Positions 32,509 to 42,932 of a stretch of 64,000 nt of DNA are shown here, in pieces (the first letter of the stretch is position 1; every line of letters begins with the position of its first letter). Under the pieces are notes generated by a model. That model saw only the letters and a list, made by a program, of their open reading frames with translations, ran no database searches and was not told where the DNA came from. The position numbers and the translations under genes are program-made. Origin of the DNA: Mesoterricola sediminis (GTDB taxonomy: Bacteria; Acidobacteriota; Holophagae; Holophagales; Holophagaceae); assembly GCF_030295425.1 (NCBI RefSeq), contig NZ_AP027081.1, positions 1,736,001 to 1,800,000 on the forward strand, given 5' to 3'.

Positions 32509-33009
32509 TCAGGCGGGCATGAGGTCGTCGTCCGCCAGGGCTTTCGCTGTCTGGGCGGCCCGGAACGCCAGGAGGCGCTCCCGCAGGGCCGGATCGCCGA
32601 GGGCCAGGATGGCCGCGGCCAGGAGGGCGGCGTTGACGGCCCCGGCCTTGCCGATGGCCAGGGTGCCGACCGGGATGCCCGAGGGCATCTGGACGGTGGA
32701 CAGGAGGGAATCCAGCCCATCAAGCGACCAGGCTTTCATGGGCACCCCCAGGACGGGCAGGTGGGTCTTCCCCGCGCAGAACCCCGCCAGGTGGGCCGCG
32801 CCGCCGGCCGCGGCGATGATCACCTTCAGGCCGCGGGCCTCGGCCGTCTCGCAGAACTGGACGACCTTGTCCGGGGTCCGGTGGGCCGAGGCGACGTGGG
32901 CCTCGCAGGGGATGCCCAGGGCCTCCAGGGTGCGGGCGGTCTCCTGCATCGTGCCCCAGTCGGACTTGGATCCCATCAGGATTCCGACGAGGGGTGATTC
33001 CTTTTTCAT
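32509..33009 (-). CDS. purE: N5-carboxyaminoimidazole ribonucleotide mutase
   Basis: A 166-aa class I PurE. Signatures are [10 protein letters not shown] (substrate phosphate loop), [19 protein letters not shown] and [16 protein letters not shown]. It converts N5-CAIR to CAIR in purine synthesis. ATG 33009 has GGAG about 8 nt upstream; a TTG at 33030 is less likely. It is divergent from the regulator at 33050, with 40 nt between, and lies 15 nt upstream of lipB. Confidence 0.93.
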   Translation of the reverse strand: MKKESPLVGILMGSKSDWGTMQETARTLEALGIPCEAHVASAHRTPDKVVQFCETAEARGLKVIIAAAGGAAHLAGFCAGKTHLPVLGVPMKAWSLDGLDSLLSTVQMPSGIPVGTLAIGKAGAVNAALLAAAILALGDPALRERLLAFRAAQTAKALADDDLMPA

Positions 33010-33049
33010 GTCCGCGCTCCGGGTTTTCAAAGTCCACTATCATGGTGCC

Positions 33050-34348
33050 ATGGAATCCATGGGCGCCTCCCGGGGGAATGTTCCCCTGCGCACGATCCTC
33101 GTCGTCGACGACGACGCGGTGGTGCGGCGCTACCTGGAGGCCCAACTGGCCGGCATGGGCTGCCGCCTGGTCTTCGCGGCGGACGGGGCGGAGGCCCTGG
33201 CCCGGGTCGCCGAGGACCGGCCGGACCTGGTCCTGCTGGACATCCTGATGCCCGGCCTGGACGGGTTCGAGGTCTGCCGGCGCCTCAAGGACGCGCCGGC
33301 CACCCGGGACATCCCGGTGATCCACCTCACCGCCCTGGGCCAGGAGGCCAAGGACCGCAGCTTCGAGGCGGGGGCGGACGACTTCCTGAACAAGCCCGTG
33401 AACATCGTGGAGCTGCGCAGCCGCCTCCGGAGCCACCTGCTCATCCAGAGCCTCCAGGAGGAACTCCGGGCGGCGCAGGGCCTGCACCCGGGCTGGCGCT
33501 GGGAACCCCAGCCCCGGGCCCGGCTCCTCGTCGCCGGCTCCGCCGTGGACCTGCGGGAGTGGGTGGTGGACGAGTTGCGGGCCCAGGGCCATGACGTGCT
33601 GTGGGCGCCGGACCTGCGGGGCTGCCTGGAGCTCCTCGCCCAGGGCCTCCCCGACCTCCTGGTGCTGGATCACCAGCTGGACGACGGGGCCGCCGGCGCC
33701 TTCCTGGGCCACCTCCGCACCTTTGTGAAGAGCCGGGACTTGCCCGTGCTCCTGCTCTGCACCCGGGAGGCCATGGACCGCAAGCAGGTGGCCCCGGAGG
33801 CGGGCCCCGTGGACTACCTGGTGGTGCCCGCCCCCGGCGCCGAACTGCGCATCCGCGCCGAGGTGCTCCTCCGCGAGGGGCGGCTCCTCCAGGGCCGCAG
33901 CGCCGACCGCATCGGGGCGGGGCGGGACCTCCTGGCGGACCCCGCCACGGGCGCCTACTCCGAGGCCTTCCTGGAGGCCCACCTGGGCCTGGCCCAGGCC
34001 CGGCCCGGCGCGGCCGGCGCCACGCTGGCCCTGCTGGGCGCCGGCTCTTACCAGCGAGTGACCGGATGGCTGGAGGCGAAGGCCCTGGTCCTGCGCGCGG
34101 CCCGCACCCTGAACGGCGTCCTGCACGCCGGCGAGGCCCTCTGCCGGGTCGCGGACCGGACCTTCGTGCTGCTCCTGCCGGGCACGGACGCCCCAGGCCT
34201 GGAGGCCCGCATCCAGGAGGCCCGGCGGGCCGGCTTCGATGGGGTCCTGGCGGGCCTGACCGTCGCGCCCGGGGTCTCGCCGGGGATGACGCTCCGGACC
34301 CTGGCCCAGCGGCTGCGCGAGGCCGCCGCCGGCCCGGAGGCCCCCTGA
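33050..34348 (+). CDS. PleD-like regulator with degenerate GGDEF domain
   Basis: A 432-aa protein of three domains. REC1 (about 13-135) is intact: VVDDDA, phospho-acceptor Asp64 in LLDILMPG, HLTALG and NKPV. REC2 (about 155-275) keeps LLVLDHQLDD but has lost the N-terminal acidic pair, so it is a pseudo-receiver. The C-terminal region (about 290-425) has the GGDEF fold pattern (ending FVLLLPG), but the signature is replaced by VADRTF (about 367-372), so diguanylate cyclase activity is not expected. It could bind c-di-GMP or a partner only. Start 33050 is divergent from purE. Confidence 0.8.
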   Translation: MESMGASRGNVPLRTILVVDDDAVVRRYLEAQLAGMGCRLVFAADGAEALARVAEDRPDLVLLDILMPGLDGFEVCRRLKDAPATRDIPVIHLTALGQEAKDRSFEAGADDFLNKPVNIVELRSRLRSHLLIQSLQEELRAAQGLHPGWRWEPQPRARLLVAGSAVDLREWVVDELRAQGHDVLWAPDLRGCLELLAQGLPDLLVLDHQLDDGAAGAFLGHLRTFVKSRDLPVLLLCTREAMDRKQVAPEAGPVDYLVVPAPGAELRIRAEVLLREGRLLQGRSADRIGAGRDLLADPATGAYSEAFLEAHLGLAQARPGAAGATLALLGAGSYQRVTGWLEAKALVLRAARTLNGVLHAGEALCRVADRTFVLLLPGTDAPGLEARIQEARRAGFDGVLAGLTVAPGVSPGMTLRTLAQRLREAAAGPEAP

Positions 34349-35583
34349 ACGTCCTCGTCGCCGGGGGCGGCGCCGCGGGTCTGATCGCCGCCTGGCGCGC
34401 GGCGGGCCTGGGCCATGCGGTCACGCTCCTGGAGGCGAACCCCCGCCTGGGGATCAAGGTGCGCATCAGCGGCGGCGGCCGGTGCAACGTGACCCACGCC
34501 GGCGGCCCCGCCGAGGTGCTGGCCGCCTTTCCCAAGGCCCAGGCCCGCTTCCTGCGGCCGGCCCTGCACGCCTTCCCCGGCACCCGGTTGCTGGAGCTTC
34601 TGGCCGCGGAGGGCATCCGCACCGAGGCCCGGGAGAACGGACGGGTCTTTCCCGTGGACGGGCCGGGTTCGGCCCACCGGGTGGCGGACGCCCTGGAGCG
34701 GCTGGCCCGCGCGGCGGGGGTCCGGATCCGCACCGGCTGCCGGGTCCAGGGCCTGGACGGGACGCCGCCGCGGCTGCGCGCCCTGGTGCTGGAGGGCGGG
34801 GCGCGCCTGGTCGCCGATGTTTTCATCCTGGCCACGGGCGGGGCCAGCTACCCCCAGACCGGCACCCGGGGCGAGATGGCCGGCCTCCTGGCGGGCCTCG
34901 GCGTGCCCGTCGCCCCCTGGGCGCCGGCCCTGGCGCCCATCCCCCTGCGCGAACCCCGGCCCGCCTGGGAAGGGGTGGCCCTGCGCGGAGGGGTGCTCAG
35001 CCTGCGTCCGGCGGCGGGGCAGCGGCCCCTGGCCCGGTTCACCGGGGACCTCCTCTTCACCCGCACCGGGGTCTCCGGACCCGCCGCCCTGGAACTGAGC
35101 CGGGAGACGGAGGCCGCCCGCAGGGCGGGCGGAGCCTGGCTGGACGTCGCGCTGACGGCGTCCTCCGCGGAGGCCGTGGAGGCCGAGCTCCTGGGGCTCC
35201 AGACGGCCAACCCCCATCTGGGCGTGCGCACCTGGCTGGGGCGCCACCTGCCCGAGCGGCTCGCCGACCCGGCCCTGGCCGGCCTACCGGCGGACCAGCG
35301 CCTCAAGGACCTGCCCCGGGCCGGGCGGCGGGCCCTGGCGGGTCTGGTGACGGCCTTCCCCCTGGGCGCGCCCGGCCCCGTGGACCTGGCCAAGGGGGAG
35401 GTGGCGGCCGGGGGCGTGCGCCTCGCCGCGGTGGATCCCGCCACCCTGGCCGTGCGTGGGTGGGAGAACCTGCGGGTATGCGGGGAGCTGCTGGACATCG
35501 ACGGCCCCGTGGGGGGCTACAACCTCCAGGCGGCCTTCAGCACCGGCTTCCTGGCGGGGAGCCTCAGCCCTGGTTCTTCTTGA
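34345..35583 (+). CDS. HI0933/BaiN-type FAD-dependent oxidoreductase
   Basis: A 412-aa flavoprotein. The dinucleotide-binding GGGAAGLIAA starts at about residue 7, GGGRCNVTH follows at about 47, and ATGGASYPQTG and a C-terminal DIDGPVGGYNLQAA complete the HI0933 pattern. No ATG, GTG or TTG exists in the relevant part of the frame. The only plausible start is CTG at 34345, which has GGAGG four bases upstream and a CTGA overlap with the regulator stop, mirroring ATGA coupling elsewhere. Substrate unknown. It converges on and overlaps the CheZ-like gene by 20 nt. Confidence 0.8.
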   Translation: MNVLVAGGGAAGLIAAWRAAGLGHAVTLLEANPRLGIKVRISGGGRCNVTHAGGPAEVLAAFPKAQARFLRPALHAFPGTRLLELLAAEGIRTEARENGRVFPVDGPGSAHRVADALERLARAAGVRIRTGCRVQGLDGTPPRLRALVLEGGARLVADVFILATGGASYPQTGTRGEMAGLLAGLGVPVAPWAPALAPIPLREPRPAWEGVALRGGVLSLRPAAGQRPLARFTGDLLFTRTGVSGPAALELSRETEAARRAGGAWLDVALTASSAEAVEAELLGLQTANPHLGVRTWLGRHLPERLADPALAGLPADQRLKDLPRAGRRALAGLVTAFPLGAPGPVDLAKGEVAAGGVRLAAVDPATLAVRGWENLRVCGELLDIDGPVGGYNLQAAFSTGFLAGSLSPGSS

Positions 35584-36559
35584 ACTGGGCGATGATGTCG
35601 TCGACGCTTTCCTTCTTGTCGTCGGCCTCCAGGGTCGTCTCGAAGATGCGCTCCTGGGTGGCGGTGCTGCGGCGCTCGAAGATGCCCTCGGGGGAGACCT
35701 GGCCCTCGAAGCCCTGGATGTTGAAGATCGCGAGCAGGCGGCCGAGGCCCTCCTTGAACTGCTTGAGGAGCAGGACGACCTTCTCGACCTTCTGGCGGGT
35801 GATGTCCTGGAATTGAAGGGTGTTCAGGATCTCGAAGGCCTCGTCGGAAATGGTGGCGAGGGGCTGGAGGCAGGCGTCCAGGTCCCCGGCGGGCGGCGGG
35901 GTCTTCATCTGGTGCTCGAAGACGAACTCCAGGATCTCCTGGGCCAGCTGGGCCGGATCGGCGCCCTGGGAGGCCTTCTGCATGAAGCCGTCCATCTGGG
36001 CGTGGAAGGCGGCCTGGGAGGCCTGGACGGCCTGGAGGACCTTCACGGACGCCTTGATGGTGGCCTGGGCCTCGTCGCTGGCGGCCATGAGCACGTCGAG
36101 GCGGTTCATGACGGTCTGGGTGGCCCGCTCCGTGTCGGCGGTGATGGCGTCGAGCTGGGCGGCGAGTTCGGGCACCTGGGTGCTCTGGTGCTTCACCGAG
36201 CTGTCCAGCTGCTGGAGGTTGAGCAGGGTGGAATTGATGCTCTGCACCAGGGCCCCGAGCTCGCCCTTGGCCTGGATGTCGATCTGCTGGAAGATCTTGC
36301 CGTTGGCCATGTCCTCCGCGGCCTTGGCCAGGCGCTGGAGCTCGGTCTGGCTCTCCAGGCGGATCTCGCTCCGGATGGTCTGGACCAGGTCGAGGAGGGT
36401 GTTGAGGCGGGTGTCCAGGGCCTCGTTGCGGGCGCGGAATTCCTTCAGCAGCCCTTCGGGCTGGATGTCCTCCGCCGGCTCGACGATGGGCTCGGCAGGG
36501 GGCTCGGGGGCGGGTTCGGGGGCGGGTTCGGGGGCGTTGAGAGCTTCCTGGTTGTCCAT
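35564..36559 (-). CDS. CheZ-like phosphatase with HAMP-like segment
   Basis: A 331-aa soluble protein. After a Pro/Glu/Ala-rich tail (1-35) comes a helical region whose segment at about 71-121 (LAKAAEDMANGKI...ELGALVQSINSTL) resembles a HAMP domain without membrane helices. Residues 205-280 match the CheZ four-helix bundle: LQFQDITRQKVEKVV (249-263) carries the catalytic Gln251 in the position of the CheZ FQDLTGQ motif. The C-terminus SVDDIIAQF (318-326) resembles the CheZ peptide that binds phospho-CheY. It would dephosphorylate a CheY. It lies next to a DUF4388 gene on the same strand. Confidence 0.8.
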   Translation of the reverse strand: MDNQEALNAPEPAPEPAPEPPAEPIVEPAEDIQPEGLLKEFRARNEALDTRLNTLLDLVQTIRSEIRLESQTELQRLAKAAEDMANGKIFQQIDIQAKGELGALVQSINSTLLNLQQLDSSVKHQSTQVPELAAQLDAITADTERATQTVMNRLDVLMAASDEAQATIKASVKVLQAVQASQAAFHAQMDGFMQKASQGADPAQLAQEILEFVFEHQMKTPPPAGDLDACLQPLATISDEAFEILNTLQFQDITRQKVEKVVLLLKQFKEGLGRLLAIFNIQGFEGQVSPEGIFERRSTATQERIFETTLEADDKKESVDDIIAQFKKNQG

Positions 36560-36584
36560 GGGAGGGTCCCTCGGGTGGCCGGTT

Positions 36585-37400
36585 TCAGGGGGCGGGCCGG
36601 ACCGTTACGTCCATTCGTTCGGGCAGACCCCACAATTGCATAAGTTCTTTTGGAATGCCAATGCTGCGATCGTCCATGTCCCGGACGAAGCGCACCTGCT
36701 CCACCGCCGGCCCCTCGGGCCAGAGGATGCGGACCCGGGCGATGGCGCCGTAGGGCCCCAGGGTCTTCCACCGGGCCTCGTGGGAGGCGGCCAGTTCCAC
36801 ATGATCGGACCTGCGGAAGATGCCGCCCTTGAGGGCCGTCGCCCGCAGGGCCGCGTCGGGCTCGAGGAGCTTGAGGCGTCCCGCCTGCTTGAGCTGGGCG
36901 CAGGCCTGGAGCACGCTCACCTCGCTCTGCTCGGAGACGGCGATGACCTCCTGGAAGGTGCGGTAGCCGTCCAGGAAGGGGAGGCAGCGCCGGTCCTCCT
37001 GGAAGATCCGCAGGCCCTCGGTGAGCCGGGGCTCCTGGAGGGTGGGCCAGGGCACGACGTTCAGGCTCGGGAAGATCGCCCGGAGGTGCCGGCGGGAATC
37101 CGAGGTGCGGGCCGCCTCCATGAGCAGGTCGGGCACGCTGCGGTGGATGGTGTTCGGCGCCTTGAACTTGGTGCTCACGAACTCGAACTCGCCCCGGTCC
37201 CACTCCAGGATCTCGAAGGCGGCGGACTCGCCGCGGGCCTCGGGGGATTCGGCGTGGACGACGTCGCCGTTCAGCACGTAGAGGGTGCCCGTGGCCGCGC
37301 CCTGGGTGACCAGCAGCTTCCCGGTCTTGCGGTTGGCGCCGAGGAGCTGCACGACGTCCATCAGGGAAATGCTCTGCAGGCTGCCGCGGAGGGTGCTCAT
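36585..37400 (-). CDS. DUF4388 (PATAN-type) domain protein
   Basis: A 271-aa cytoplasmic protein. The N-terminal DUF4388 domain (about 1-100: LRGSLQSISLMDVVQLLGANRKTGKLLV) is typical of regulators in gliding and twitching bacteria. The rest is helical with a short winged segment (about 150-185), then a C-terminal beta-rich part. No enzyme motif. It sits 25 nt upstream of the CheZ-like gene, so both probably act in one motility-signalling pathway. Confidence 0.78.
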   Translation of the reverse strand: MSTLRGSLQSISLMDVVQLLGANRKTGKLLVTQGAATGTLYVLNGDVVHAESPEARGESAAFEILEWDRGEFEFVSTKFKAPNTIHRSVPDLLMEAARTSDSRRHLRAIFPSLNVVPWPTLQEPRLTEGLRIFQEDRRCLPFLDGYRTFQEVIAVSEQSEVSVLQACAQLKQAGRLKLLEPDAALRATALKGGIFRRSDHVELAASHEARWKTLGPYGAIARVRILWPEGPAVEQVRFVRDMDDRSIGIPKELMQLWGLPERMDVTVRPAP

Positions 37401-37437
37401 CGCGGGCCTCCCGGGCCTCCGGCGCGGCGCGGCGCGG

Positions 37438-38166
37438 TCACAGCCCGCCTTCGTTGACGGCCTCGACCATCTCCCGCACGGCCCTGTCCAGACCCACGAG
37501 GATGGCCCTGCCGATGATGGCGTGGCCGATGTTGAGCTCCTCGACCTCGGGGATCGCGGCCACGGGGCCCACGTTCTGGAGGCTGAGGCCGTGGCCGGCG
37601 AGGACCTTCAGGCCCAGCTTCGCGGCGAGGCGGCTGGCCTCCCGCAGGCGGGCCAGCTCGGGGGCGGGATCCGCGCCCGGCGTGATGTCGGCGTAGATGC
37701 CGGTGTTGAATTCGACGGCCTCGGCCTCGAGCTTGGCGGCCATCTTCACCTGCTCCTGGACGGGGTCGATGAAGAGGCTCACCCGGATCTCGGAGGCGTG
37801 GAGCTCCCGGATGATGGAGCGCAGGTGCGCGTGGAGGAAGAGGGCATCCAGGCCCCCCTGGGTGGTCAGCTCCTCCCGGGTCTCGGGGACGAGGGTGACC
37901 CACGCGGGCTTGATGGGGATGACGGCCTCCATGGCCTCGGCGGTGGCCGCGCACTCCACGTTGAGGGGCACCGCCAGCACCTCGCGGAGGATCCTCACGT
38001 CCCGCTCCTGGATGTGGCGCCGGTCGGCGCGCAGGTGCACGGTGATGCCGTGGGCGCCCGCGCTCTGCGCCAGCAGGGCCGCGGCGACAGGTTCGGGCTC
38101 GCGCCCGGCCCGCGCCTGGCGGATGGTCGCGACATGATCGATGTTGACACCAAGGCGTACGGCCAC
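37438..38166 (-). CDS. pdxJ: Pyridoxine 5'-phosphate synthase
   Basis: A 242-aa TIM-barrel protein. Characteristic segments are LGVNIDHVATIRQAR (N-terminus), GITVHLRADRRHI, FIDPVQEQVKMAA and the C-terminal ELNIGHAIIGRA. It condenses 1-deoxyxylulose-5-phosphate and 3-amino-2-oxopropyl phosphate into PNP in the DXP-dependent B6 pathway. It follows glmM by 30 nt on the same strand, a common arrangement. Confidence 0.95.
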   Translation of the reverse strand: MAVRLGVNIDHVATIRQARAGREPEPVAAALLAQSAGAHGITVHLRADRRHIQERDVRILREVLAVPLNVECAATAEAMEAVIPIKPAWVTLVPETREELTTQGGLDALFLHAHLRSIIRELHASEIRVSLFIDPVQEQVKMAAKLEAEAVEFNTGIYADITPGADPAPELARLREASRLAAKLGLKVLAGHGLSLQNVGPVAAIPEVEELNIGHAIIGRAILVGLDRAVREMVEAVNEGGL

Positions 38167-38196
38167 TTCCGACTCCGGGACAGGGGGTGGGACTTC

Positions 38197-39528
38197 CTAA
38201 AGCCTAGCAGAGTCCGCGATCCCCGCGAGGTCGGCCCGGGCGGCGGCCTCGAGGTCCGCGATGGCGGATTCCATGAGGGCCTGGGTGCGGGCTTCCACCA
38301 TGAGGCGGAGCTTGGGCTCGGTGCCCGACCACCTTACGACGAGGCGCAGGTCCGCGCCGTGGGCCGCCTCCAGCGCGGCCATGGCCTCCTGGAGGGCCGG
38401 GCAGTCCTCCACGGGCCGGCGGTCCCGGGCGACGATGTTCACGAGGCGGAGGGGCCAGGGCTCGAACCGCCAGGACCAGCGGTCGGCGGCGGGGCGGCGG
38501 AGAAGGGCCCGCAGGACCGCCAGGGCCGTGGCGAGGCCGTCGCCGGAGGGGCCCACGTGCTTCTGGATCAGGTGCCCGGAGGCCTCCGCGGCCAGGTCCC
38601 AGCCGCGACGGCCGAGTTCCCGGAGCATGAACTTGTCGCCCACCGGGGTGCGCACGAAGGGGATGGACAGGCCCTGCAGGGCCGCCTCGAGGCCCGCGTT
38701 GGTCATCACGGTCCCGACGACGCCCTGGGGGGGGCGGCCCTGGGCGTGCAGGTCCCGGGCCAGGAGCCACAGCAGCTGGTCGCCGTCCACGACCTCGCCC
38801 TGGGCGTCGACCATGAGGCAGCGGTCCCCGTCGCCGTCGAAGGCGATCCCGAGGGCGGCGCCGGCGGCGCGCACCTCGGCGGCCAGGGCGTCCAGGTGGG
38901 TCGAGCCCACGCCGACGTTGATGCGCGCGCCGTCCTCGGGGACGCCGATCCAGCGCACGTCGCCGCCCAGGATCACCCGGGGGGCCCAGGGGGCCGTGGC
39001 GCCGTGGGCGCAGTCGACGACGACGCGGAACCCCTCGGGCAGTTCCAGGGGCTCCAGGTGGCGGATGTAGGCCAGGGGGAGGGCGGTCTCGAGGTGCAGG
39101 GGGATCTCGGCGGCCTGCATCGGGGGCAGGGCGTCGAAGGCCTCCTCCACGGCCTCCTCGTCCTCCTCCGAGAGCTTCTCGCCCTTGCCGTCGAAGCCCT
39201 TGATGCCGTTGTCCTCGGGGGGGTTGTGGCTGGCGGAGATCATCAGGCCCCAGGCCCGGTCCCGGGCGAGGGCGGCGTACGCCACCGCGGGCGTGGGCAC
39301 GAGGCCGAGGACGCAGGCCCGGAGGGCGTCCCCCATGCCCGAGACGAAGGCCTCGGCCAGGGGCCGGGAGCTGAGCCGCGAATCCCAGCCCAGCACCATC
39401 TCCTCGATGCCCCGTTCCTGGGCCACCCGGGCCCACGCGGCGCCCCAGCGGGCCGCCTCGTCCAGGGTGAGGGGGCTCTCGTAGGCGAGACCACGGACAC
39501 CGTCGGTTCCGAAATAGTTCAGGGGCAT
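38197..39528 (-). CDS. glmM: Phosphoglucosamine mutase
   Basis: A 443-aa phosphohexomutase of GlmM length. The catalytic phosphoserine is in MISASHNP (about 98-105), the metal loop is DGDGDR (about 231-236) and the phosphate-binding loop RWSGTEPKLR is near the C-terminus. It makes glucosamine-1-phosphate for UDP-GlcNAc and so for peptidoglycan and LPS. It lies between folP and pdxJ, as in many bacteria. Confidence 0.94.
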   Translation of the reverse strand: MPLNYFGTDGVRGLAYESPLTLDEAARWGAAWARVAQERGIEEMVLGWDSRLSSRPLAEAFVSGMGDALRACVLGLVPTPAVAYAALARDRAWGLMISASHNPPEDNGIKGFDGKGEKLSEEDEEAVEEAFDALPPMQAAEIPLHLETALPLAYIRHLEPLELPEGFRVVVDCAHGATAPWAPRVILGGDVRWIGVPEDGARINVGVGSTHLDALAAEVRAAGAALGIAFDGDGDRCLMVDAQGEVVDGDQLLWLLARDLHAQGRPPQGVVGTVMTNAGLEAALQGLSIPFVRTPVGDKFMLRELGRRGWDLAAEASGHLIQKHVGPSGDGLATALAVLRALLRRPAADRWSWRFEPWPLRLVNIVARDRRPVEDCPALQEAMAALEAAHGADLRLVVRWSGTEPKLRLMVEARTQALMESAIADLEAAARADLAGIADSARL

Positions 39529-39565
39529 GGCAATCCTTGTCCAGGTCAGGCGACTTCCTTGGATT

Positions 39566-40920
39566 CTACAACTCAGGGAGCGGCGGTTCCAGGGCGAGGC
39601 GGTAGGCTACCTCGCGCAGGGCGATCCCGTCCATCCACGCGTTGCGGGGCTGCCCCCAGGGGCGCCAGCCGTTCACTTCATAAAACCTGCGGGCATGGCC
39701 GTTGCGCTCCAGGACCCACAGGGCGGCCTCCCGGAACCCGTCCGCCCGGAGGGCCTCCGTGGCCCGGTCGAGGAGGGCCTTGCCCAGGCCCTGGCCCCAG
39801 GCCTCGGGCAGCAGGTAGATGGCGTGGACCTCCCCCAGGCGCGCGGGGTCGACGCCGGGCTCCCGGCAGGGGCCCGCCACGGCGAAGCCCTGGACGGCGC
39901 CGCGGGCCTCCAGGACCCAGAACCGGTGGGCGGGAGGGGCGGAGGCCATGGCTTCCAGGAACGCGGCCTCGCGGCCCGGCTCGGAAAGGGCCTCCAGGAT
40001 CGGGTTGGGGAGGATGCCGCGGTACGTGGCGCGCCACGAGGCCACCTGCACGTGGGCGAGGGCGGGGGCGTCCTCCGGCAGGGCCGGGCGGATGCGGGGC
40101 ACGGTCACCGCGTGGGTGCGGAAGACCCGGTAGCCCAGGCCCTCGGCCTCGCGGTGGAGCCGCGCCGCCAGCGGATCCCGCTCCAGGACCGGCATGGCCG
40201 GGACCCCGGCCTTCCAGGACAGGAAGCGCTTGCGGGAGATGCCGATGCAGAAGCCCGCGGCGGGCCAGTCCAGGGCCTCCGGCAGCTGCGGGAGGGCGTT
40301 CCAGAGCGCCAGGTCCTCCAGGAAGGTGGTGCCGAAGCCGAAGCCCGGGTCCAGGAGGATCCGGTCCGGGGCCACGCCGGCCGCGAGGACCCGGTCCCGG
40401 ACCTCGACCAGCTCGGCGATGGCCGCGGCGGCGTCCCGGTGCTCCCCGCCGCCGTAGGGGGGCATGACGAGCGCGTCCCCCTCCAGGCGGCTGCGCATGG
40501 CGATGAGGCCGCAGCCCCCGTTGACGGCCACGTGCAGGAGGGCCGGATCCCGGAAGCCCGTCACGTCGTTGATGACGGCCACGCCGGCCCGCAGGCCCCG
40601 GGCCGCCACCTCCGGATGGCGGGTGTCGAGGCTGACCGGGAGCTCCGGCAGGTGCGTCCGGAGCAGGGCCAGGACCGGCTCGAGGCGGGCCCACTCCTCG
40701 GCGGGGCCCACGGGCCGCGCCCCGGGGCGGGTGCTCTCCGCGCCCACGTCCAGCATGCGCGCGCCCTGGTCCGCCAGGCTCCGGGCCTGGGCCAGGGCGG
40801 CCCCGGGATCCTGGAAACGCCCCCCGTCGCTGAAGGAGTCGGGGGTCACGTTGAGGATCCCCATGGGAAAGGGGCCGGCCAGATCGATCCGGCCGGCCCC
40901 CGTCAGCCAGGTCCCCGGGG

Positions 40921-40924
<4 letters not shown>
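39566..40924 (-). CDS. folP: Dihydropteroate synthase fused to a GNAT acetyltransferase
   Basis: A 452-aa fusion. Residues 1-270 are dihydropteroate synthase: [15 protein letters not shown] (21-35), [26 protein letters not shown] and GISRKRFL (about 247). This is the sulfonamide target of folate synthesis. Residues 277-445 form a GNAT domain starting [16 protein letters not shown], with acetyl-CoA loop [11 protein letters not shown] and the C-terminal RFYEVNGW. One continuous frame joins them. The start is TTG 40924, overlapping the ftsH stop (TTGA); no ATG fits because the first internal ATG would remove a folate-site strand. The GNAT substrate is not known. Confidence 0.9.
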
Positions 40925-42837
<1,913 letters not shown>

Positions 42838-42932
42838 GGTGCCTCCAGGGGGGTAGCCCCGCCAGGCTACAGTCTAGCGCGTCCGGCCCGGCGGAACCTG
42901 CTCTTTGGATGCCGCTCGGCCGGCAGAAGTTC

